A DNA stretch of 6,679 bases from CAZJYT01 sp964550325 (GCA_964550325.1 CAZJYT010000048.1:1-6679); one strand, 5' to 3'. Numbered from the stretch's first letter, positions 1 to 6,043 are shown. The notes: a model not told the origin generated them from the sequence alone. A program made the numbers and translations.

Positions 1-372
1 GGAAAGATATTTGATTCGCTTAAAATAAAGGTAAGCCCGAAGTTTTTGAATCCTATAAGGTGGCTTTTATTTTTGATTTATATCATCGGTCCCTTTCTTT
101 TTGCCTTGATCAAAGCGAATTTAGAGGTTGCCTATAGGATTATCACTGGAAAGATTAAGCCGGGAATTGTAAAAATATCTCCGGGACTGAAAACCGACGT
201 CGGGCTTACTCTCTTGGCAAATTCTATTACTTTAACTCCGGGAACCTTGTCAGTAGATATAGATAAAGAAAACAATCTTTATATTCATTGGCTTTATGTA
301 AAGAACAAAGAACCGAGCATTGAAGAGGTGGCAGAAAACTTTACAAAGTGGATCAAGATGATTACAGAGTAG
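1..372 (+). CDS. mbhA: MnhE/MbhA-like Mrp antiporter subunit E, 5'-truncated by the window edge
   Basis: This is the C-terminal part of a small membrane subunit of the Mrp-type cation/proton antiporter block. The frame is open from base 1, so the TTG at 46 is not a credible start; about 123 residues are visible against roughly 150-170 usual for MnhE, so the first transmembrane segments lie upstream. A hydrophobic segment (WLLFLIYIIGPFLFALI) is followed by the amphipathic N-L-E-V-A-Y-R-I stretch. Then comes the family signature L-L-A-N-S-I-T-L-T-P-G-T-L-S-V-D, and a soluble C-terminal tail with H-W-L-Y-V. In MBH/MBS-type complexes this subunit belongs to the Na+-translocating membrane arm. It is followed after 15 bases by the MnhF-like gene, giving the E-F-G order typical of mrp/mbh operons. 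Family assignment is secure; the ion carried is inferred. Confidence 0.93.
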   Translation, partial: GKIFDSLKIKVSPKFLNPIRWLLFLIYIIGPFLFALIKANLEVAYRIITGKIKPGIVKISPGLKTDVGLTLLANSITLTPGTLSVDIDKENNLYIHWLYVKNKEPSIEEVAENFTKWIKMITE

Positions 373-387
373 CATAAATAATCCAAT

Positions 388-636
388 ATGTGGCAGATAG
401 TTGGTCTAATTCTTTCAATACTTATTTTCATTAGTTTAATAAGAATTTTTCTTGTGGAAACCATTTTTGATAAATTGGTTATTTTGGATGTAATGAATAC
501 CTTGGTTGTCGCTCTTTTAATCACCCTTTCTATTGTCTGGAGAGAGGTCGTTTTAGCAGATGTGGCTCTTGTTTATGCCTCACTTTCTTTTATAGGAATG
601 CTTTATTTTGTTAAATTCGCTAAATCAATTCGTTAA
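388..636 (+). CDS. mbhB: MnhF/MbhB-like Mrp antiporter subunit F
   Basis: An 82-residue, very hydrophobic protein with three predicted membrane helices (about residues 3-22, 33-50 and 55-77). Family marks are the D-K-L-V-I-L-D stretch at the second helix (counterpart of the usual D-R-V-x-A-L-D) and the C-terminal L-A-D-V-A-L-V-Y-A-S-L-S-F-I-G, close to the Mrp F consensus. Length matches the family's usual 80-95. It is a structural subunit of the Na+/H+ antiporter module in the membrane arm. It sits between E- and G-type subunits, as in Mrp and MBH operons. The ATG at 388 has no recognisable Shine-Dalgarno sequence in the 15-base gap before it. Confidence 0.93.
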   Translation: MWQIVGLILSILIFISLIRIFLVETIFDKLVILDVMNTLVVALLITLSIVWREVVLADVALVYASLSFIGMLYFVKFAKSIR

Positions 637-642
637 AAAGAT

Positions 643-966
643 ATGTTTTTGGTTTATTTATTTATCTCAATTAGTTTAATCTTTTTTGGTTTGAGCATTT
701 TTGGTCTTTTCAGGTTCCCTGATGTTTATACCAGGCTTCACTGCTCAGACCTATCCAACACTTTAGGTTTTCTTTCTTTTGCTACAGCAGGTGTGCTCTA
801 TCTTCTTTCTTTTAAGAATACCTTACCCTTGATATCCCATATAATTATTATCGCTGTAGTTATTTTAATAATAGAACCTGCCATAGGTCATATTATCTCA
901 AGAACCGCTTACAAAAATGGGATCAAGCCAAAAGAAGCAGTGGTAGATAGGTTAAACAATCCCTAA
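643..966 (+). CDS. mbhC: MnhG/MbhC-like Mrp antiporter subunit G
   Basis: A 107-residue three-helix membrane protein. The G-L-F-R-F-P-D-V-Y-T-R-L-H motif after the first helix, followed by S-N-T-L-G, is the MnhG signature (R-x-P-D-x-Y-x-R-L-H ... D-T-L-G). The C-terminal E-P-A-I-G-H-I-I-S-R-T-A-Y matches the family's N-P-V-x-x-H-x-x-x-R-A-A-Y. A Cys-Ser pair replaces the usual Ala-Ala after the conserved His, which looks neutral. It acts in the membrane as part of the antiporter block. It starts 6 bases after the MnhF-like gene and ends 3 bases before the MbhD-like gene, so co-transcription is nearly certain. Confidence 0.94.
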   Translation: MFLVYLFISISLIFFGLSIFGLFRFPDVYTRLHCSDLSNTLGFLSFATAGVLYLLSFKNTLPLISHIIIIAVVILIIEPAIGHIISRTAYKNGIKPKEAVVDRLNNP

Positions 967-969
967 AAT

Positions 970-1221
970 ATGAATTTTTTTATTGAGATTATTCAATATT
1001 TAGTTCTAAGTGGTGTTATTATTTCGGCAATTTTGGTGGTAAAGAGCAGGAATTTGTTCGCCTCGGCTGTTTATTTTGCTGTAATGAGTTTAATGATGGC
1101 TGTAGAATTTTACATTCTTCAGGCGCCTGATGTGGCTATTGCTGAGGCAGTGGTAGGGGCAGGAATGTCTACCGCTATTTATATCGTGGCTATTCATAAA
1201 ACAAGTTGGTTTGAGAAATAG
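970..1221 (+). CDS. mbhD: MbhD-like subunit (DUF4040, equivalent to part of the MrpA C-terminus)
   Basis: An 83-residue protein with three predicted helices. The segment from about residue 30 (A-S-A-V-Y-F-A-V-M-S-L), continuing through L-Q-A-P-D-V-A-I-A-E-A-V-V-G-A-G-M-S-T-A, is the DUF4040 / MbhD signature. Its usual form is A-P-D-V-A-x-T-E-A-x-V-G-A-G. The conserved acidic residues (Asp and Glu in PDVAIAE) lie in the membrane, where they are thought to take part in ion transfer. In Mrp antiporters this domain is fused to the large MrpA subunit; in MBH-type complexes it is a free gene, as here. The gaps on both sides are 3 bases, and no Shine-Dalgarno sequence is evident. Confidence 0.93.
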   Translation: MNFFIEIIQYLVLSGVIISAILVVKSRNLFASAVYFAVMSLMMAVEFYILQAPDVAIAEAVVGAGMSTAIYIVAIHKTSWFEK

Positions 1222-1224
1222 AAT

Positions 1225-1509
1225 ATGGTTAATTTCAAGAAAATAAAAATAATAAGTTTGGTATTTTTCTCTACCTTTCTTGTCTTAACGATTTCATTTT
1301 TACATCCATTTGGAAAACCTCAGGCAGTTGAGATGGACAATTATTTTATTAAAAATGCCCAAGTTCAGACAGGGAGCAACAATGTTGTTTCTAGCATAGT
1401 CTTTGATTACCGGGGTTTAGATACATTGGGAGAGTCAACTGTTCTTTTTACGGCTGTAATGGGGATTTCTTTAATTTTGATGAAAAAGAAATATGAGCAA
1501 AATAGTTAA
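1225..1509 (+). CDS. mbhE: MbhE-like subunit (equivalent to the extreme C-terminus of MrpA)
   Basis: A 94-residue protein with one N-terminal helix (about residues 8-26), a soluble loop of roughly 40 residues, and a second helix near residues 70-86. The loop holds N-N-V-V-S-S-I-V-F-D-Y-R-G-L-D-T-L-G-E, the conserved MbhE / MrpA-C motif (usually N-x-V-T-A-V-x-x-D-Y-R-G-x-D-T-L-G-E), followed by T-V-L-F-T-A-V. It belongs to the same membrane module as MbhD. As I recall, the MBS/MBX system fuses the D and E domains into one subunit, so a free E gene here is MBH-like. Its last 17 bases overlap the start of the following MbhF-like gene. Confidence 0.9.
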   Translation: MVNFKKIKIISLVFFSTFLVLTISFLHPFGKPQAVEMDNYFIKNAQVQTGSNNVVSSIVFDYRGLDTLGESTVLFTAVMGISLILMKKKYEQNS

Positions 1510-1936
1510 AATTGTCAGTTTAATAACCTTAAATCCGATAATTATATTTGGCTTATATATTATTTCTCATGGTCATTTAACTCCAGGAGGCGGATTTCAG
1601 GGAGGAGTGATAGTGGCCTCAATTGCCATATTAATATTGGTTGTTTTTGAAAATGATATTAATCTGTCCAAAAACCTGTTTTCATTATTTGAATCTTTGG
1701 GCCTTATATTTTTTATCACCCTGGCTTTTTTGGGCACTTTTAAAAATACATTTTTCTATAATTTTTTAGCCAATAAATTCTGGTTTTTGGGAAAGACAAT
1801 CCATTTTGGAATAAATCAGGGTTTTCTCAATAGCGGTGGAGTTATTCCCTTAATGAATCTTGCTGTAGGAATAGAGGTAGCTTCAGCTTTATCACTTATT
1901 GCCGTATTAATAATGAGCAAGAAAAAGTATGATTAG
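1493..1936 (+). CDS. mbhF: MnhB/MbhF-like Mrp antiporter subunit B
   Basis: A 147-residue protein with four predicted helices. The N-terminal H-G-H-L-T-P-G-G-G-F-Q-G-G-V-I-V-A-S (about residues 26-43) is the diagnostic MnhB motif, nearly identical to the family consensus. A later G-G-V-I-P-L-M-N-L-A-V-G-I-E-V-A segment matches the conserved fourth helix region. It is a membrane subunit of the Mrp-type antiporter block. The ATG at 1493 lies inside the MbhE gene and the stop overlaps the MbhG start by 8 bases, so translation of E, F and G is probably coupled. An alternative downstream start would cut off the first helix. Confidence 0.94.
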   Translation: MSKIVKIVSLITLNPIIIFGLYIISHGHLTPGGGFQGGVIVASIAILILVVFENDINLSKNLFSLFESLGLIFFITLAFLGTFKNTFFYNFLANKFWFLGKTIHFGINQGFLNSGGVIPLMNLAVGIEVASALSLIAVLIMSKKKYD

Positions 1937-2237
1937 TTTTATCTTTCTTGTTACAATTCTTCTAATTGTTATCGGAACCTCTGGGGCTATGTTTAAAAGG
2001 AACCTAATTAAGATAGTAATGTCTGTTAATATTGTTGGCGCTGGAGTAAACCTGTTTTTGATAGCTTTGGGATATAGAAGCGGCGGAGTGGCGCCAATTT
2101 TTACCAACGCTCCAAGTCTAAATATGGTTTCTCCTACTCCCCAGGCGCTGATTCTTACCAGTATTGTTATTAATCTGGCAGTCACTGCCCTTTTGCTTTC
2201 TTTGGCGGTTTTAATCTATAAGGAAAAAGAAAAATAA
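1929..2237 (+). CDS. mbhG: MnhC/NuoK/MbhG-like membrane subunit
   Basis: A 102-residue three-helix protein of the NuoK/MnhC family, part of the proton-translocating membrane arm. The second helix has V-M-S-V-N-I-V-G-A-G-V-N-L-F-L-I, and the loop plus third helix has S-P-T-P-Q-A-L-I-L-T-S-I-V-I-N-L-A-V-T-A-L-L-L, very close to the Mrp C consensus (D-P-L-P-Q-A-L-V-L-T-A-I-V-I). NuoK normally carries a conserved Glu in helix 2; here, as in the Mrp C branch, Asn residues occupy that helix. It overlaps the preceding MnhB-like gene by 8 bases and ends 3 bases before the large MbhH gene. Confidence 0.94.
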   Translation: MISFIFLVTILLIVIGTSGAMFKRNLIKIVMSVNIVGAGVNLFLIALGYRSGGVAPIFTNAPSLNMVSPTPQALILTSIVINLAVTALLLSLAVLIYKEKEK

Positions 2238-2240
2238 ATT

Positions 2241-3854
2241 ATGATTCACTTTATTATTCTAATTATTGCCATTCCTCTATTTTCTGCCTTTTTGCTACCT
2301 TTAATAGGCAAACTGAACGAAAAATTAATGAAATTTTGGGTGGGACTGACCCTCCTCTTGACCAGTTTTCTTTCTATTTTTCTTTATAAACTAATTTTAG
2401 AAAAAGGAACCCTTGCCTATACCTTGGGAGCAAGATTTCCCTCTTTAACTGCGCCCCAAGGATTTCCTATAAGGATTATTTTGATAGGAGATGCCCTATC
2501 CGGATTTCTGGCTTTGTTTTTTCTTTTTATTGTTTTTTTGTCTTTTCTTTTTTCTTTAAAAATTTTAGATGGCTATCATTTTCTTGACCCCGTTAGAAGT
2601 CAGAATGCTTTGGCAGAAGCACAAAGGAAGCAAGCCCTGTTAGAGATTAGTAAATCTTTAACAAGGAAAACCTCTAACGGGGTGGATAAATTTTATACCC
2701 TTTATCTCTTGCTTTTGGTAGGAATCTTAGGTTTTCTATTTACAGCTGATTTTTTTACCCTTTTTGTGTTTTATGAGATAAATTCTATTGCTACTACTGG
2801 TTTAATTGCCTTTTTTAGAAATAAAGAGTGCTTTAAATCGGCATTTCATTATTTAGCGGTTTTTGCAGTTGGCTCTCTATTTTTGCTGTTTGGGGTAGGG
2901 CTTCTTTATAGCGAATACGGATTTTTGAATATGGCTATTATTGCAAAAAATATTCAATTCTCTTTTTTAGACAAGGTTGCCTTATCTTTTATTGCTTCTG
3001 CCTTGATATTAAAGGCAGGTATTTTCCCTTTTTATTTCTGGAAACCAGAGGCGTACAATGCCTCTCCTGTTCCAGCAGTTATTTTGTCTATAGTTTCTTC
3101 CCTTTCTGCTCTTTATGTTTTGTTCAGAATATCCTTTGATGTCTTTGGTTTAAATATTATTTTTGGGCAGATTTTGATTCTATTTTCACTCCTTTCAATT
3201 TTTGCCGGAGTTTTTTTGGCGTTGAGAGAGAATAATCTTAAAAGGATTTTATCTTATTTGGCTATTTCCGAATTGGGTTATGTAGTTTTGGGTGTTTCTT
3301 CAGGATTTCTAATGTCAAATACTGAATCTGGTTTTAAGGCGATTGAAGGAGGATTGTTTCATATGGTAAATGATATTTTGGATGTGGGCTTGTTGTTTCT
3401 AATTGCAGGCATTATTCTGTATATCAGCAGAGTTAGAAATGCTTTTGAAATTCGGGGCTTTGCTCGTAAACATCCAATATTAGCAGGATTTTTTCTTTTT
3501 GGGGTTTTGGCTATATCTGGACTGCCTCCTCTAAATGGTTTTGCTTCAAAAATGATGATTTACGAATCAGTTTTTCATTTAAGCCCTGTTTTAACAATTA
3601 TCGCAATTTTGGGAAGCATTTTGGTTTTGGCAGTTCTGGTTAAAATCTTTGCCTCAATCTTTCTTGGAGCGCCAAGCGAGGAAAACCGGGATTATCAGGT
3701 CATTCCGAAGGTAGTGATAGCAATTGTTTCTATTTTTATAATTTTGATGTTCTCAATTGGTCTTTTCCCGAAACAATTTGTAACTTCTTTTGTCAGCCCA
3801 GCAGCAAAAGCCCTGATTTCCCAACAGAATTATATAAATAGCGTGATTCATTAA
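2241..3854 (+). CDS. mbhH: MbhH-like large antiporter subunit (MnhD/NuoN family) with a 33-residue insertion
   Basis: A 537-residue polytopic membrane protein, the main proton-channel subunit. Expected charged residues are present: helix 5 Glu179 (F-V-F-Y-E179), helix 7 Lys258 (L-I-L-K-A-G-I-F-P-F), Lys334 (N-N-L-K-R-I-L-S-Y), and Lys437 in the P-P-L-N-G-F-A-S-K stretch. In helix 10 the usual H-x3-H-x3-K reads His374, Asp378, Val382, so two expected polar residues are changed. Residues 116-148 form a hydrophilic, net positive segment between helices 3 and 4 that I do not recognise in the family. Removing it gives about 504 residues, the normal size. The underlying DNA (2587-2683) is palindromic, pointing to an inserted element (separate entry). 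Only one H-type gene is present. The 3-base gap on the left and 4-base gap on the right place it firmly in the operon. Confidence 0.93.
   Translation: MIHFIILIIAIPLFSAFLLPLIGKLNEKLMKFWVGLTLLLTSFLSIFLYKLILEKGTLAYTLGARFPSLTAPQGFPIRIILIGDALSGFLALFFLFIVFLSFLFSLKILDGYHFLDPVRSQNALAEAQRKQALLEISKSLTRKTSNGVDKFYTLYLLLLVGILGFLFTADFFTLFVFYEINSIATTGLIAFFRNKECFKSAFHYLAVFAVGSLFLLFGVGLLYSEYGFLNMAIIAKNIQFSFLDKVALSFIASALILKAGIFPFYFWKPEAYNASPVPAVILSIVSSLSALYVLFRISFDVFGLNIIFGQILILFSLLSIFAGVFLALRENNLKRILSYLAISELGYVVLGVSSGFLMSNTESGFKAIEGGLFHMVNDILDVGLLFLIAGIILYISRVRNAFEIRGFARKHPILAGFFLFGVLAISGLPPLNGFASKMMIYESVFHLSPVLTIIAILGSILVLAVLVKIFASIFLGAPSEENRDYQVIPKVVIAIVSIFIILMFSIGLFPKQFVTSFVSPAAKALISQQNYINSVIH
2606..2621 (+). 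repeat. Small internal hairpin of the palindromic element (left arm)
   Basis: TGCTT (2606-2610) pairs with AAGCA (2617-2621), with a possible extra T-G wobble pair (2611/2616) closing a 4-base loop. Together with the outer stem and the second hairpin it would form a three-way junction in RNA or single-stranded DNA. The stem is short, so on its own it would be weak evidence. Confidence 0.5.
2636..2666 (+). repeat. Second internal hairpin of the palindromic element (right arm)
   Basis: GTTAGAGATT (2639-2648) pairs with AATCTTTAAC (2653-2662) across a 4-base AGTA loop: nine Watson-Crick pairs and one G-U wobble, plus T2638-A2663. Two further C-G pairs (2636-2637 with 2665-2666) follow after a one-base bulge at 2664. 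This is the longest stem inside the element. It repeats the GTTAGA core found in the outer terminal repeat, which suggests internal duplication or a shared recognition sequence. Confidence 0.65.
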
Positions 3855-3858
3855 ATTT

Positions 3859-4167
3859 ATGGAGATAATCTGGCAGCCAAAAATTGCTTTAATTTCTTTC
3901 TTTTTGATATTTTTTGTCATTTACCTTTTTTATTTAACTGGCGAAAAGAATTACCAGAAAAGAACGCTTCAGACAGTTTCTTATTTTTCTGGCGAGATTC
4001 CTCCCAAAAACATTCAACTAAAAGGAATCTTCTGGGGATTTTTTAAAGACCTGGAAAAATTGTATGGATTTTTGCTTAAAATCCAAAAAGAAAATGCCAA
4101 TGACTATATCTTTTTCTTAGTTTTTGGCTTAATTATCTTTCTTTTACTTTTTAGTTTTTTAAGATGA
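3859..4167 (+). CDS. mbhI: MbhI-like linker subunit
   Basis: A 102-residue protein with an N-terminal helix (about residues 8-26), a soluble middle part and a C-terminal helix (83-101). It fits the MbhI family: Y-F-S-G-E (residues 42-46) corresponds to the P-Y-x-S-G-E found there, and the F-W-G-F-F-K-D-L-E-K-L-Y stretch and E-N-A-N-D-Y-I-F-F before the last helix match the W-x-F ... N-D-Y-V pattern. In archaeal MBH this small subunit, related to the lateral-helix end of NuoL, ties the antiporter-like H subunit to the M subunit. Here it lies exactly between those two genes. Its stop overlaps the MbhM start by 4 bases (ATGA). The assignment rests on short motifs and position, so it is less certain than its neighbours. 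Confidence 0.75.
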   Translation: MEIIWQPKIALISFFLIFFVIYLFYLTGEKNYQKRTLQTVSYFSGEIPPKNIQLKGIFWGFFKDLEKLYGFLLKIQKENANDYIFFLVFGLIIFLLLFSFLR

Positions 4168-5111
4168 CTAATTTAATTTTAAAATTTGTAATGGCAATGG
4201 GAATAATTTTTGGAAGCATAATTTTGGGTTTGCTTTTAAAGGGAATTGACAGGATTTTGGTAGCCCGGATGCAAAGAAGGATTGGGCCTCCTCTTTTGCA
4301 ACCATTTTATGATGTAAAAAAACTAATGATAAAAGAAAGTATTATTCCAAAAGATGCTATAAAATGGATTTTTGAGTTGTCTCCTTTAATTTCTTTGGCA
4401 GTTTCTATTCTGATTTTATTTTATATTCCCATTGCTGGAAAATCTATTTTGGGAAACTCCGGAGACTTAATTTTAGTAATTTATCTGTTTATATTTCCGG
4501 GCTTAACTTTGGCTTTGGGAGCATTTTCTTCTAACTCTCCCTATTCTAATCTCGGCGGCCAAAGATTGATTATTAATATGTTGGGCTATGAATTTCCTTT
4601 GGCCATTGTTTCTTTAACCCCTGCTTGGATAATTTATAAGAATGGATTTTCTAACCCTTTTTCTTTGGAAACAATTTATACCCACAATATCTGGAACCTG
4701 GTAGGACCAGTTGGGACTATTGGGCTTTTGATAGAAACAGTAGTGATTTTTATTATAATCGCTGGCGAATTGTCCAAAACTCCTTTTAGTCTTGATACCG
4801 CTGATTCAGAAATTGCAGGAGGTGTTTTAGCAGAATATTCAGGAAGGAATTTAGCAATGTTTTATATAGCAGAAGCTGTAAAACTGGTTGCTATTGCCTC
4901 TTTGTTTATTGCTCTTTTCTTTCCTTGGAACATTGGAACCATTTTTGGGATAAACCTTTTAATTTATCTTTTAAAGTTGTTTTTAATAACATTTTTTAGT
5001 TCAAGTTTGATTAGAACAGCAACCTCAAGATTCAAAATCAGTCATCTTACCCGAACCTATTGGGGATATCTTACCTTACTTGCTATTCTCGGATTTATAT
5101 TTACCCTGTAA
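4164..5111 (+). CDS. mbhM: NuoH/MbhM-like membrane anchor subunit
   Basis: A 315-residue protein with about eight helices, near the usual NuoH length. The loop V-A-R-M-Q-R-R-I-G-P-P-L-L-Q-P-F-Y-D-V-K-K-L (residues 33-54), continuing to K-E, is the NuoH/HycD/EchB signature and is of the hydrogenase-type form (Q-R-R-x-G-P-P). Further marks are Glu143 in G-Y-E-F-P-L and the cytoplasmic loop S-K-T-P-F-S-L-D-T-A-D-S-E-I-A-G-G (204-220) leading to A-E-Y-S-G (223-227), the acidic funnel near the redox arm. The end has R-T-A-T-S-R-F (284-290), the counterpart of R-A-x-x-P-R-x. It docks the peripheral J/K/L arm and links redox chemistry to proton uptake. It lies directly upstream of J, as in MBS, rather than after L as in MBH. 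Confidence 0.95.
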   Translation: MTNLILKFVMAMGIIFGSIILGLLLKGIDRILVARMQRRIGPPLLQPFYDVKKLMIKESIIPKDAIKWIFELSPLISLAVSILILFYIPIAGKSILGNSGDLILVIYLFIFPGLTLALGAFSSNSPYSNLGGQRLIINMLGYEFPLAIVSLTPAWIIYKNGFSNPFSLETIYTHNIWNLVGPVGTIGLLIETVVIFIIIAGELSKTPFSLDTADSEIAGGVLAEYSGRNLAMFYIAEAVKLVAIASLFIALFFPWNIGTIFGINLLIYLLKLFLITFFSSSLIRTATSRFKISHLTRTYWGYLTLLAILGFIFTL

Positions 5112-5120
5112 TAATGCTTT

Positions 5121-5555
5121 ATGAATTTAGAAAAGACAAGCCATAAATCAAATAAAAAATTGAGAAAGGTAGCAAAAGCCATCTGGGTTTTTAATTGGTT
5201 TAACTCCTGCGGATTTACAGAAATTTTGCCAATAGTGGGAAGTAGATGGGATATGGAAAGGTTTGGCTTAATTCCTGTCTCAAGCCCCAGACAGGCAGAT
5301 TGCCTAATTATTGCTGGTTATCAGACAATGAAATCAATCAAAAGAGCAAAACTGATTTATGAGCAGATGCCTTCTCCAAAATTGGTCATTGCCTTAGGTT
5401 CCTGTCCAGTAACTGGTGGAATGTATTGGGATTCATATAATACCATTAAAAGATTAGATGATTATATCCCTGTGGATTTATACATTCCTGGTTGCCCTCC
5501 AAGACCAGAAGCAATTTTTGATGGCATTCAAAAGTTAATGCAAAGAGTAAAATGA
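5121..5555 (+). CDS. mbhJ: NuoB/MbhJ-like small redox subunit with a reduced cluster ligand set
   Basis: A 144-residue soluble subunit of the NuoB / [NiFe]-hydrogenase small-subunit family, which normally binds the proximal [4Fe-4S] cluster through four cysteines. Visible are G-S-C95-P and P-G-C125-P-P-R-P, both standard, and R-Q-A-D-C61-L-I-I-A-G on the core strand. At the N-terminal site, where hydrogenases have C-N-G-C-D-I-E and NuoB has C-C-A-I-E, this protein has N-S-C30-G-F-T-E34. Aligned on the Glu, one Cys is kept and the other is Gly31, leaving three of four canonical ligands. Cys61 sits where Val/Leu is usual and is not an obvious replacement. The basic N-terminus is short. A 9-base gap separates it from the M gene; it overlaps the K gene by 4 bases. 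Family certain, cluster type unknown. Confidence 0.93.
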   Translation: MNLEKTSHKSNKKLRKVAKAIWVFNWFNSCGFTEILPIVGSRWDMERFGLIPVSSPRQADCLIIAGYQTMKSIKRAKLIYEQMPSPKLVIALGSCPVTGGMYWDSYNTIKRLDDYIPVDLYIPGCPPRPEAIFDGIQKLMQRVK

Positions 5556-6043
5556 CAGAAACATTGATTTCTAAAATTCAATCAAGATTTGGGGTAGATG
5601 TCTTGAAAAAAGAAAAAAATCAGATTTGGCTTAAGATTAGCAAAAAGAATTTGCTAAATCTTTGCGGTTTTTTAAAAGACAATGGTTTTGAGTTTTTTTC
5701 TTCTTTGTCTGCAGTTGATATTTTGGAGAAAAATACCATTGAACTTATTTACCATATTTGGAGCGAAGAAAAGAAAATGGGTTTAAATATCAAAACCACA
5801 ATCGGCAGAAAAAAACCCGAGATTAACTCGGTTTCAGAAGTTTATAACTCTTCCCAAATTCATGAGAGAGAAATCCATGAACTTTTTGGAGTAAGATTTT
5901 TAGGAAATCCAGATTTGTCAGAGTTATTTTTAGAAAACTGGCAGGGACCACCTCCTTTCTTAAAGGATTTTGACTGGAGAGAATATGTAAGAGAAAAATT
6001 TTATGATAAAGGAAACGAAAATGAAAAAGAATACTTTGAATAA
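5552..6043 (+). CDS. mbhK: NuoC/MbhK-like peripheral arm subunit
   Basis: A 163-residue soluble protein of the 30-kDa complex I / MbhK family. The C-terminal half has I-H-E-R-E-I-H-E-L-F-G-V-R-F-L-G-N-P-D-L-S (residues 103-123), the family signature H-E-R-E-x-x-D-x-F-G-V-x-F-x-G-H-P-D-L, then W-Q-G-P-P-P-F-L-K-D-F-D-W, matching W-x-G-x-P-x-R-K-D-Y. It has no cofactor and acts as a scaffold beside the L subunit. Its last 23 bases overlap the start of the L-like gene, and its start overlaps the J stop (ATGA), so J, K and L are likely made by coupled translation. The charged tail (N-E-N-E-K-E-Y-F-E) is encoded by the overlap region. Confidence 0.94.
   Translation: MTETLISKIQSRFGVDVLKKEKNQIWLKISKKNLLNLCGFLKDNGFEFFSSLSAVDILEKNTIELIYHIWSEEKKMGLNIKTTIGRKKPEINSVSEVYNSSQIHEREIHELFGVRFLGNPDLSELFLENWQGPPPFLKDFDWREYVREKFYDKGNENEKEYFE
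6008..6013 (+). promoter_or_regulatory. Shine-Dalgarno-like site deciding the start of the MbhL-like gene
   Basis: AAAGGA lies 7 bases before the ATG at 6021, inside the coding end of the K gene. It is the clearest ribosome-binding site in the window; the other starts have no good site at a normal distance. It supports ATG 6021 as the true start even though this creates a 23-base overlap. Confidence 0.6.

Larger units (their letters stand above)
2587..2683 (+). repeat. Palindromic element inserted in frame within the mbhH-like gene
   Basis: A 97-base segment is bounded by a perfect 11-bp inverted repeat: ACCCCGTTAGA at 2587-2597 and TCTAACGGGGT at 2673-2683. It extends inward to 13 of 14 pairs (2587-2600 with 2670-2683). 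Two further hairpins lie inside. It encodes residues 116-148 of MbhH, and only the reading frame used by mbhH is open through it on the plus strand; the other two meet TAG within the element. Its GC content (42 of 97 bases) is visibly above the surrounding gene. No clear target-site duplication flanks it. The pattern resembles coding palindromic elements such as the Rickettsia RPE class, though not the same sequence. Origin as a mobile element is inferred; the inverted repeat is seen directly. Confidence 0.8.

Noticed and set aside
46..372. A complete 108-residue gene starting with TTG at 46
   Set aside because: The frame is open back to base 1, and the MnhE family normally has extra N-terminal helices, so the gene is cut by the window edge.
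294..524. Minus-strand open frame of 76 codons
   Set aside because: It is antisense to the end of the MnhE-like gene and the start of the MnhF-like gene, and has no family motif.
1907..2185. Minus-strand open frame of 92 codons
   Set aside because: It lies opposite the MnhC-like gene, whose family motifs are clear; the antisense translation shows no recognisable domain.
2587..2683. Intron or intein in the H gene
   Set aside because: At 97 bases it is far too short for either, it is fully open in frame, and no splicing motifs are seen; a tolerated palindromic insertion explains it better.
1..3854. A stand-alone Mrp Na+/H+ antiporter operon
   Set aside because: The MrpA large subunit is missing, its C-terminal parts occur as free D and E genes, and the block continues directly into I, M, J, K and L, as in MBH-type complexes.
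5205..5225. Frameshift or sequencing error removing a cysteine in the J gene
   Set aside because: The frame is intact on both sides, and Glu34 and flanking residues align without a gap to NuoB, so a real substitution is more likely; raw reads were not available to settle it.
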